Assembly: GCF_020295405.1 (NCBI RefSeq)
Contig: NZ_JADEYP010000008.1
Location: 1-64,000, forward strand
Reading direction: 5' to 3'
DNA length: 64,000 nt
Source of the DNA: Sphingobacterium bovistauri
GTDB taxonomy: Bacteria; Bacteroidota; Bacteroidia; Sphingobacteriales; Sphingobacteriaceae
A program made the position numbers and the translations under genes. The notes under the pieces are model-generated. The model saw only the letters and a list, made by a program, of their open reading frames with translations, was not told where the DNA came from and did no database searches. Within the stretch, counting starts at the first letter, position 1; every line of letters starts with the position of its first letter. This document shows positions 46,801 through 53,992 of the stretch, one piece after another.

Positions 46801-46993
46801 GGCTATATTATTCGGAGCAACAATAAATCAGATCAAAGATATATTACCTAGTTATAAAGGAACTTTCGAAATCACAACTATTGATAGTAATAGTGGGGAG
46901 TTGTCAACTATTGGAAAAATTAACTTAGGTAAAAAAGGTAAACTATTCCCTGATAGTAATCAATCAAGGGTAATATGGTTAAAGAAAAGATAA
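43853..46993 (+). CDS. Two-part secreted protein: beta-helix plus C-terminal putative glycosidase region (DUF6298-like)
   Basis: A 1046-aa secreted protein. After the signal (the hydrophobic core may start at Met13, ending YANG-Q) residues about 60-540 form a pectate-lyase-like beta-helix (RGAVQLSKGTYKVFGTLNLHTSG; VLRGAGIDAKGTIIVGAG; CISRSPISEIGGQRRYTFHTKGQ). Residues about 610-990 read like a (beta/alpha)8-type domain with HITRFVPGEMGLG, SIDHNYGLWYDRRRDDHE, QLISAEYTGPLHFVEFW and VVYHGDNYPSNAWAVFMAGGSMANLP. It resembles proteins annotated DUF6298. Activity unknown; a two-activity pectin enzyme is possible. Confidence 0.75.
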   Translation: MLRKQIISVAKNMFLKSFTLKIGVYILCCINYANGQQNKPLQIKEDKISIIPDSLGNRIPDFSFAGFKAGESEIPFIATKVSVPIIMDDATQLIQYAIDYVSKLPLDKSGFRGAVQLSKGTYKVFGTLNLHTSGVVLRGAGIDAKGTIIVGAGKSRNTLIKIIGNDNKIFDNKVNIENYYVPVGTNKIRVTQGAKIKVGDQIVITRPSSMKWINALGTHHFGGGITAIGWKVGQRDIVWDRRVVAINGNELEVDAPLTNALEKTFAESHVQKYEWTGRVENIGVENLKVISEYDTTNQKDEDHRWMAISVENARDIWVRRIEFKHFAGSAVYLLSSSSRVTVEDCISRSPISEIGGQRRYTFHTKGQQTLFQRCYSEGGYHDFSTGFMAAGPNAFVQCHAYDSHNFSGAIDSWATGVLFDNVLIDNQAISLKNRGQDGNGAGWTAANSMIWQSSAALVECYQPSTAMNWAFGVWAQFQGNGYWDMSNEHIKPRSLYYAQLQSRIGDVANSRTKFKPIDSGGTSSPSIEQAKALTAAAYATGSNLDDFIYQEININPLNVSFDGLWIDEKQVDKSVSTTSPLSLMSIKNGWLIASNKVMTGGKIDVQWWSGSSRPYGAVKAKPHITRFVPGEMGLGLTDDLSKMANEMVKNNVLSIDHNYGLWYDRRRDDHERTRRINNEVWPPFYELPFARSGQGVAYDGLSKYDLTRYNHFYWNRLQEFANLADQQGLLLMHQQYFQHNILEAGAHYTDFPWRTANNINNVGFPEPVHYAGDKRIFMDEQFYDINNPVRRELHRAYIRKCLDNFKDNSNVIQLISAEYTGPLHFVEFWIDVIKEWKKETSRQVIVALSTTKDVQDAILNDKSRSQEIQIIDIRYWHYQADGTAYSPTGGQHLAPRQHARLLKPKKTAFDQVYRAVLEYRNAHPDKVVVYHGDNYPSNAWAVFMAGGSMANLPKINNEDFFKAAATMLPKQVDNVKMLESKEGAILFGATINQIKDILPSYKGTFEITTIDSNSGELSTIGKINLGKKGKLFPDSNQSRVIWLKKR

Positions 46994-47017
46994 TCATTAA
47001 AAGTAAACAATCTAACT

Positions 47018-48421
47018 ATGAAAATATTAAGTAAGTTATTTTATTCCTCTCTAGCACTAGGTGCTCTTTTAAGTTGTGAAAGTTCAATACCTAACAATGA
47101 AACTCCTGCACTAAAAATTAGTGAAAATGGGAGATATATGATGACTGAAGATGGTAAACCTTTTTTCTGGTTAGGAGATACAGGGTGGTTATTGTTCAAT
47201 AAGTTGGATCGTGAAGAAGCTGAAGTTTATTTGGAGGATCGTAAAAAGAAAGGATTCAATGTGATACAAGCTATGGTTTTACATACAGTCCCTTCTGTTA
47301 ATATTTACGGAGATTCTTCCATTGTGAATAGTGATATATCAAAACCTTTTATTACTGAGGGGAATGATCCCAATAATCCAGAGCAATATGATTATTGGGA
47401 TCACATCGACTACATGATAGATCGTGCTGCTGCAAAGGGAATTTACATGGCTTTAGTTCCTGTGTGGGGAACTAATGTGAAAAATGGATTAGTAAGCCCA
47501 GAGCAAGCAAGGCTATTTGCCTCATTTCTAGCAGATCGTTGGAAAGATAAAAACAATATTATTTGGTTGAATGGTGGCGATATTAAGGGATCTGATTCTA
47601 TAGCTGTATGGAAAGAAATTGGACCAGCTATTAAAGGTATTTCACCAAAACAACTTATGACATATCATCCACGTGGTCGTACAGCTTCTTCCGATTGGTT
47701 TCATAATGAATCGTGGTTAGACTTTAATATGGTGCAATCTGGGCATAGACGTTATGATCAAGATACATCAAGCAATGAGGTCAAGCATTACGGTGAGGAC
47801 AATTGGAGATTCATGGAGGTGGATTGGAACTTGAAGCCTACTAAACCAACAATTGATGGAGAACCATCGTATGAAGGTATCCCACAAGGATTACATGATG
47901 TGAAAGAAATCCGTTGGGTAGATAAGGATGTACGTCGATATGGGTATTGGTCAGTGTTTGCAGGTGCTTTTGGGTATACGTACGGTCAGAATTCTGTAAT
48001 GCAAATGCATTCTGCCAAGGATACCACCTCTGCTTATGGTTCGTCAATGTTATGGACTGAAGGTTTAAATGCAGCTGGAGCTTCTCAAATGATTTATTTA
48101 AAGAATCTTATGTTGTCAAGAGGTAATTATTTTGATAGAATTCCTGACCAAACTATTATTGCTGAAAATGGAGAACGCTATGATAGATTAATAGCTACTA
48201 GAACAGATGATTATGCTTTTATATATAATTATAGTGGAAGAGAAATGAAAATAATCATGGGAAAATTAAAAGGAGATAAAGTTAAAGCTTCTTGGTTTAA
48301 TCCCAGAACTGGTGAAACTATTATAATTGGAGAATTGGAGAATAAAGGAATTCAAATCTTTAAACCCCAAGGAGAGCATAAGGATGGAAATGATTGGGTT
48401 TTAATTTTAGATAAAGCATAG
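47018..48421 (+). CDS. Glycoside hydrolase family 140 (apiosidase family), lipoprotein
   Basis: A 467-aa lipoprotein (lipobox LSC, Cys20). It has the DUF4038 TIM-barrel typical of GH140: GKPFFWLGDTGWLLFNKLDREEAEVYLEDRKKKGFN at the start, WGTNVKNGLV, DRWKDKNNIIWLNGGD, and IDGEPSYEGIP near the active site, then a C-terminal collagenase-type beta domain (about 390-467, SWFNPRTGE). The characterised GH140 (Bacteroides thetaiotaomicron BT1012) releases apiose-linked side chains from RG-II. This gene is the main marker that the locus targets RG-II or another apiose-bearing pectin. Confidence 0.88.
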   Translation: MKILSKLFYSSLALGALLSCESSIPNNETPALKISENGRYMMTEDGKPFFWLGDTGWLLFNKLDREEAEVYLEDRKKKGFNVIQAMVLHTVPSVNIYGDSSIVNSDISKPFITEGNDPNNPEQYDYWDHIDYMIDRAAAKGIYMALVPVWGTNVKNGLVSPEQARLFASFLADRWKDKNNIIWLNGGDIKGSDSIAVWKEIGPAIKGISPKQLMTYHPRGRTASSDWFHNESWLDFNMVQSGHRRYDQDTSSNEVKHYGEDNWRFMEVDWNLKPTKPTIDGEPSYEGIPQGLHDVKEIRWVDKDVRRYGYWSVFAGAFGYTYGQNSVMQMHSAKDTTSAYGSSMLWTEGLNAAGASQMIYLKNLMLSRGNYFDRIPDQTIIAENGERYDRLIATRTDDYAFIYNYSGREMKIIMGKLKGDKVKASWFNPRTGETIIIGELENKGIQIFKPQGEHKDGNDWVLILDKA

Positions 48422-48442
48422 TTTGATTAATGCATATTAACA

Positions 48443-49369
48443 ATGATTATACTCAAGAAAAATATAATTCTTTTATTCTTCGTAAGCTTATTTACTTCTT
48501 GTCAGAAGGATGTTTACATGTTCACGTCGTTTCGAGAGCCTGCCGATGAAGGTTTACGCTTTTTGTATAGTTACGACGGCTATCAGTGGGATACATTGCA
48601 AAATATATATCTAAAACCTGTGGTTGGAAAACAAAAAATTATGCGTGATCCATCGATGGTTCGAGATAAAAATGGAGTCTATCATCTTGTGTGGACAATT
48701 GCTTGGAAATCGGAAAGTAGTATCGGTTATGCTTCATCTAAAGATTTAGTGAATTGGGAAAATACTAAGGAAATCCCAGTAATGGCTCATGAACCTAAAA
48801 CAATTAATGCTTGGGCTCCCGAATTATATTATGATTCAGAAAAACATCAGTTTACTATTATATGGGCATCTACCATTCCGTATAGATATGAAAAAGGAGT
48901 AGAAGAGGAAATTAATAATCATAGGATGTACTATACCCAAACGAATGACTTTGTGAATTTTTCTGATACCAAAATTTACTATGAACCAGGATTTAGTGTG
49001 ATTGACGCAGTTATCGTCAAGCAAAGAAAAGATGAGTATGCATTGGTTTTAAAAGATAATACACGTCCAAATAGAAATTTAAAAGTTGCAACAGGAGATA
49101 ATCCTTTAGGGCCATTTAATAATATAACAGCTCCATTTTCAGGTTTTTTAACAGAAGGGCCTTCAGTTGTAAAGGTGAAGGACAAGTGGCTAATATACTT
49201 TGATTCCTATGGGAACAAATCTTATGAAGCCGTATCCACGAAGGATTTCAAAACCTTTGAAAATATAAATGACAAAATTAAAATACCAACAGGACATAAG
49301 CATGGAACGATATTCAAAGCTTCCAAAAAGCATTTGAATAATTTATTGAAGCAAGAGCAAAAGAAGTAA
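48443..49369 (+). CDS. GH43-like five-bladed propeller hydrolase, lipoprotein
   Basis: A 308-aa lipoprotein (lipobox TSC, Cys20). The propeller pattern fits GH43 and relatives: IMRDPSMVRDKNGVYHLVWT (base Asp), WENTKEIPVMAHEP, AWAPELYYDSEKHQFTIIWAS, SVIDAVIVKQ (pKa-modulating Asp) and GPFNNITAPFSGFLTEGPSVV (acid Glu). GH43 enzymes remove arabinose, xylose or galactose. The exact linkage cannot be read from sequence. Only 2 nt before the next gene. Confidence 0.82.
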   Translation: MIILKKNIILLFFVSLFTSCQKDVYMFTSFREPADEGLRFLYSYDGYQWDTLQNIYLKPVVGKQKIMRDPSMVRDKNGVYHLVWTIAWKSESSIGYASSKDLVNWENTKEIPVMAHEPKTINAWAPELYYDSEKHQFTIIWASTIPYRYEKGVEEEINNHRMYYTQTNDFVNFSDTKIYYEPGFSVIDAVIVKQRKDEYALVLKDNTRPNRNLKVATGDNPLGPFNNITAPFSGFLTEGPSVVKVKDKWLIYFDSYGNKSYEAVSTKDFKTFENINDKIKIPTGHKHGTIFKASKKHLNNLLKQEQKK

Positions 49370-49371
49370 AT

Positions 49372-51198
49372 ATGAGTTTGAAGTACAATATATTAGCAGG
49401 TATGTTAATTGCTGTTTCTTGTGTTGAAGCGCAAGATACGGTTAGATATGTAGGAAATACGCTATCTAATGTAGATTATCATCATGGGCAATTAAGCCCA
49501 GCCGTAGGAACACACAATATTCAAATATTTCGTGCAAATAGAGAACATCCAGATTTAGCAGGAGGGAATAATTTTACATATAATCACCAACCCTTTATGG
49601 CATTTTGGAATAATACATACTTTGTACAATTCCTTGGTAACCCTGTTGGTGAACATATGGCTGAAGGCAAAACGTTTCTTCAAAGTTCGAAAGACGGATA
49701 CAAGTGGGGAGAGCCAATAGTTGTTTTTCCACCTTACAAAGTTCCTGAAGGATTCACTAAACCTGATAGAACGGATAAAGCCGGTAACGACTTGTACGCC
49801 ATAATGCATCAACGCATGGGCTTTTATACATCTAAGAGTGGTAGACTTCTCACGATAGGTTATTATGGAGTGGCATTAGACAAAAAAGATGATCCCAATG
49901 ATGGTAATGGAATAGGTAGGGTCGTTCGTGAGATATATAAAGACGGTTCTTTAGGTCCTATATATTTTATTCGAATGAATTCTTCATTTGCAAAATACAA
50001 AGCAGAATATCCGCTATATACTAAAAGTAAAGATAAGGAGTTTATTAAAGCTTGTAATGAAATGATGGCAGATCCACTTGTTATGCAACAGTGGGTTGAA
50101 GAAGCTGATCGAGATGATCCGTTGATCCCATTTAATAGACCTATCAAAGCTTTCTCTTACTACCATTTGGCTAATGGAAGTGTTGTAGGGTTGTGGAAAC
50201 ATGCTTTAACATCAATTAGTAAAGATAATGGTAAATCTTGGAGTTATACTCCATTGCGAGCGCCAGGTTTTGTAAATAGTAATGCCAAAATTTGGGGACA
50301 AGGTACTTCTGACGGAAATTTTGCAACAGTGTATAACCCATCAGAGTTTAGATGGCCTTTGGCAATATCCACAAGTAAAGATGGATTGACTTATACAGAT
50401 CTATTGTTGGTAAATGGAGAGATATCTACCATGCGTTATGGTGGTAATTATAAATCTTATGGTCCACAGTATGTTCGTGGTATCACTTCAGAAAATGGTA
50501 AGCCAATAGATAATAGCATGTGGCTAACCTATAGTATGAATAAGGAAGATATGTGGGTGGCTAAAGTGCCTGTGCCGGTTACATCTATTGAAGCGGATAA
50601 TGTTTCTGAAGATTTTTCAGTTGATGGCGAAGCAGCATTTAGTAAATGGAATATTTATAGTCCACTTTGGGCTTCTGTCAAATTAGAAAATGGTGCTCTA
50701 ATATTGCGCGATAAAGATAAATATGACTATGCAAAGGCAGAACGTGTAATTCCAGAAAGTAAGGTTTTAAATGTTTCATTTACAATACTTGCAAATCAGA
50801 TAGATAAAGGTCAACTTCAGATAGAGTTTTTAAATGCAAAAGGTCAAGCTGCTGGACGTTTGACATTTGATCAAGATGGCTTTATCAAAAATAAGGCGGG
50901 TTATAGAAATGCTTCTGTACAAGAATATAAGATTGGCGAAAAATACGTAATCACGTTAGATATAAATGTTAACACTAGATCGTATAAACTAAAAATTAAT
51001 GGTGCGGATAAGGGCACGCGTTTATTTTTCCAGCCAGTACACGAAATTTCGCGTGTAAGTTTCAGAACCGGTGAAAGTAGAACTTTTCCGAATGCTGATA
51101 CCCCGACAGATCAAGATTTTGATGTTTCTAATCCAGGTACACCAATTAGTGAAGCTAGTTATAGATTGTTGAATTTTAAAGCAGAGAAGATTAATTAG
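49372..51198 (+). CDS. Sialidase-superfamily propeller protein with C-terminal jelly-roll domain
   Basis: A 608-aa secreted protein: signal peptide (1-20, ending VEA-Q), a propeller of about 380 residues with BNR-like repeats (SSKDGYKWGEP, SKDNGKSWSYTP, STSKDGLTYTDL), and a C-terminal concanavalin-like region (about 430-608, EDFSVDGEAAFSKWN; RVSFRTGESR). I do not recognise an assigned glycoside hydrolase family. Its place between GH43-like and GH2 suggests an exo-hydrolase on a pectic side chain, possibly on an acidic keto-sugar since that fold dominates sialidases. Confidence 0.7.
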   Translation: MSLKYNILAGMLIAVSCVEAQDTVRYVGNTLSNVDYHHGQLSPAVGTHNIQIFRANREHPDLAGGNNFTYNHQPFMAFWNNTYFVQFLGNPVGEHMAEGKTFLQSSKDGYKWGEPIVVFPPYKVPEGFTKPDRTDKAGNDLYAIMHQRMGFYTSKSGRLLTIGYYGVALDKKDDPNDGNGIGRVVREIYKDGSLGPIYFIRMNSSFAKYKAEYPLYTKSKDKEFIKACNEMMADPLVMQQWVEEADRDDPLIPFNRPIKAFSYYHLANGSVVGLWKHALTSISKDNGKSWSYTPLRAPGFVNSNAKIWGQGTSDGNFATVYNPSEFRWPLAISTSKDGLTYTDLLLVNGEISTMRYGGNYKSYGPQYVRGITSENGKPIDNSMWLTYSMNKEDMWVAKVPVPVTSIEADNVSEDFSVDGEAAFSKWNIYSPLWASVKLENGALILRDKDKYDYAKAERVIPESKVLNVSFTILANQIDKGQLQIEFLNAKGQAAGRLTFDQDGFIKNKAGYRNASVQEYKIGEKYVITLDINVNTRSYKLKINGADKGTRLFFQPVHEISRVSFRTGESRTFPNADTPTDQDFDVSNPGTPISEASYRLLNFKAEKIN

Positions 51199-51200
51199 TC

Positions 51201-53981
51201 ATGATTACTAAATTTATTAGAATACTTAGTCTTATAGTTCTTGTTTTATTTCAAAAACAAGTTATAGCCCAACAAACTGAAATTAAATATTTATCCGGAA
51301 AGGGTAAAGACGACGGAGTATTGTGGGATTTTAAAGTCTCTGCTGGAATGAAAGCAGGTGTCTGGTCGAAAATTCAGGTTCCATCCAATTGGGAATTACA
51401 AGGTTTCGGTAATTATAACTATGGTTTTGATAAAAAGGAAACAATTTCAAAAGAGTTTGGTGAATATAAACATTCATTTCAAGTAGATAAATCTTGGAAA
51501 GGTAAAGTGGTGAATATTGTCTTTGAGGGATCAATGACTGATACTGAAGTCAAAATTAATGGAAAACTGGCAGGAGCTATTCACCAAGGATCTTTTTATG
51601 TATTTAAATACGATATTTCGAACCTTCTTAAATATGGTCAAAAGAATGTTCTAGAGGTAAAAGTTGCCAAACATTCTGCTAATACATCTGTGAATGCCGC
51701 AGAAAGGGAGGCTGATTATTGGATTTTAGGTGGGATATATCGACCTGTATATTTAGAATATTTACCGAAATCTTATATTTCTAGAATTTCTATTGACGCA
51801 AAGGCAAATGGTGAGTTCAGAAGCAGAATCTTGAAAGAAGGACAAGCGGATGAGCTAATGGTAGAACTATTTGATCAACAAGGAAAACCTTATGGCAAAT
51901 CCTTGAAACAAATTATTTCAGTAGACTCAACTTGGTTTAATCTCCAATTTGATAATCCTAAACTGTGGTCAGCGGAATTTCCAAATCGTTATACTGCTCG
52001 TTTCACACTTTTTAATAAAGGAAAAGTGATTCATCAGCAACAACAGAAATTCGGTTTTAGAACTATTGAAGTCAAACAAAGAGATGGTGTTTATATTAAT
52101 GGATCTAAAATAAAGTTTAAAGGTGTAAATCGACATAGTTTTCATCCAGAGTCAGGCAGGACTACGAGTGAAAAGATAAGCTACCATGATGTTTCACTCA
52201 TGAAAGATATGAATATGAATGCTGTTCGTATGGCTCATTATCCTCCAGATAATCATTTTTTGGAAGCATGTGATTCTTTAGGCTTGTATGTGATGAACGA
52301 GTTAGCAGGATGGCACGGCTATTATGACACAACAGTAGGCTCAACACTTTTGAAAGAAATGATGCTGGTGTCTGAAAATTATACTTCCATTATATTTTGG
52401 GCTAATGGTAATGAGGGAGGGCATAATACAGAATTAGATTATATCTTTTTTGATCAGGATATTCAAAAACGTCCATTGATACACCCTTGGGCAGTATATG
52501 GAGGGTTTGAAACGACACATTATCGTGAGTATAACTACGGTATAGGAAGCTATGATCACGGCCATAATATTGTCATGCCTACTGAATTTTTACATGGTAT
52601 GTTTGACGGAGGTCATGGAGCTGGGCTTGAAGATTATTGGAATGCAATGTGGGCAAACCCATTGTCCGCAGGGGGCTTTTTATGGGATTTTCAAGACCAG
52701 GGAATAGTGCGTAAGGATAAAGGAGATGTAATAGACACAGACGGTAATCACGGGGCTGACGGGATAGTAGGGCCATATTATGAAAAGGAAGGTAGTTATT
52801 ACACAATCAAAGAAGTATGGAGTCCAATCTTTTTTGAGAAACGTGAAATGACTAAAGAATTTGAAGGTAATTTTAGGATTGAAAACCGGTATTCATTTAC
52901 AAATACGAAGCAGTGTTCTTTTCAATATGAACTTAGGAAATTGGGTGAATATGGTGAAAACTTAACTAACTACAAGGGTGATATTAGTTCGCCTGATATT
53001 AAGCCATATGATTGGGGACAGCTGAAAGTTGATTTGCCATCGAATTGGTATACTTATGATGTTTTATATATAACGGCAAAAGATCCATTTAAAAATGAAA
53101 TTTATACTTGGAGTTATCCTATTTCTTTACCTGAACGTGTTACTCAAAAATTCTTAGTTAAAGCAAATTCGTCTACAGTAAATGTTACTGAAGATGCATT
53201 ATTTTATACTATATCAGCGAATAATATACAGTATAAGTTTAATAAAATTTCTGGTTTATTACAAGAAGTACAAAATTCTAAAGGCCTTTTGCCTTTAGGT
53301 AATGGACCTATTATTGAAAAAGGAGTAAATAATTTTAAAAATTTCACTCTTACTCGATTAGAGGACAAAGTAATCATAGAATCTACTTTTGATAGAAAAT
53401 CTAGCTATAATACTTTACGTTGGGAAGTGTTTGCTTCCGGTCAGTTAAAGATGCAGGTGCAATATTTTCCAGAGGCTTATTTTACCCGTTTTGTAGGAGT
53501 TAATTTTTCTTTTCCTGAGTCTCAATTAAAAGGGATAGAATATATGGGACGTGGTCCTTACAGGGTATGGAAAAACCGCATGAAGGGTAATAAGTTTGAT
53601 GTGTGGAAGAAAGATTATAACGATGTAGCGACAGGAGAGATTCCTTTTAAATATCCTGAATTCAAGGGATATCATAGTAATATGTATTGGGCTAAATTTA
53701 TAATGGAGAATCAGTCTTTCAGAGTTTTTACGGATAGGGAAGATGTCTTTTTGAGATTGTTTACGCCTAAAGAACAGAAGGATACAAATTGGAAAAATAT
53801 GGAGCCAACATTCCCTTCTGGAGATATTTCATTCATGAACGGTATTTCAGCAATAGGCACTAAAACACAAAAACCTACTACAACTGGACCAATGGGGATG
53901 GATCATGTGTATTATGATTTCGAGAAAGAGCCTATTCGTGCTTTGCATATGGTATTATATTTTGATTTTTCGGTTAACTAA
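51201..53981 (+). CDS. Glycoside hydrolase family 2 (beta-galactosidase-like)
   Basis: A 926-aa secreted GH2 enzyme: signal peptide (1-23), sugar-binding jelly-roll (about 45-190, VPSNWELQGFGNYNYG), immunoglobulin-like domain, TIM barrel with KFKGVNRHSFHPESGR, acid/base Glu405 in ANGNEGGH, candidate nucleophile Glu462 in MPTEFLHG, and a C-terminal LacZ domain-4/5-like region (MGRGPYRVWKNR). Family members cleave beta-galactoside, beta-glucuronide, alpha-arabinopyranoside or related bonds; RG-II loci carry several. Substrate not assigned. Confidence 0.92.
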   Translation: MITKFIRILSLIVLVLFQKQVIAQQTEIKYLSGKGKDDGVLWDFKVSAGMKAGVWSKIQVPSNWELQGFGNYNYGFDKKETISKEFGEYKHSFQVDKSWKGKVVNIVFEGSMTDTEVKINGKLAGAIHQGSFYVFKYDISNLLKYGQKNVLEVKVAKHSANTSVNAAEREADYWILGGIYRPVYLEYLPKSYISRISIDAKANGEFRSRILKEGQADELMVELFDQQGKPYGKSLKQIISVDSTWFNLQFDNPKLWSAEFPNRYTARFTLFNKGKVIHQQQQKFGFRTIEVKQRDGVYINGSKIKFKGVNRHSFHPESGRTTSEKISYHDVSLMKDMNMNAVRMAHYPPDNHFLEACDSLGLYVMNELAGWHGYYDTTVGSTLLKEMMLVSENYTSIIFWANGNEGGHNTELDYIFFDQDIQKRPLIHPWAVYGGFETTHYREYNYGIGSYDHGHNIVMPTEFLHGMFDGGHGAGLEDYWNAMWANPLSAGGFLWDFQDQGIVRKDKGDVIDTDGNHGADGIVGPYYEKEGSYYTIKEVWSPIFFEKREMTKEFEGNFRIENRYSFTNTKQCSFQYELRKLGEYGENLTNYKGDISSPDIKPYDWGQLKVDLPSNWYTYDVLYITAKDPFKNEIYTWSYPISLPERVTQKFLVKANSSTVNVTEDALFYTISANNIQYKFNKISGLLQEVQNSKGLLPLGNGPIIEKGVNNFKNFTLTRLEDKVIIESTFDRKSSYNTLRWEVFASGQLKMQVQYFPEAYFTRFVGVNFSFPESQLKGIEYMGRGPYRVWKNRMKGNKFDVWKKDYNDVATGEIPFKYPEFKGYHSNMYWAKFIMENQSFRVFTDREDVFLRLFTPKEQKDTNWKNMEPTFPSGDISFMNGISAIGTKTQKPTTTGPMGMDHVYYDFEKEPIRALHMVLYFDFSVN

Positions 53982-53992
53982 AATTTTGATTC

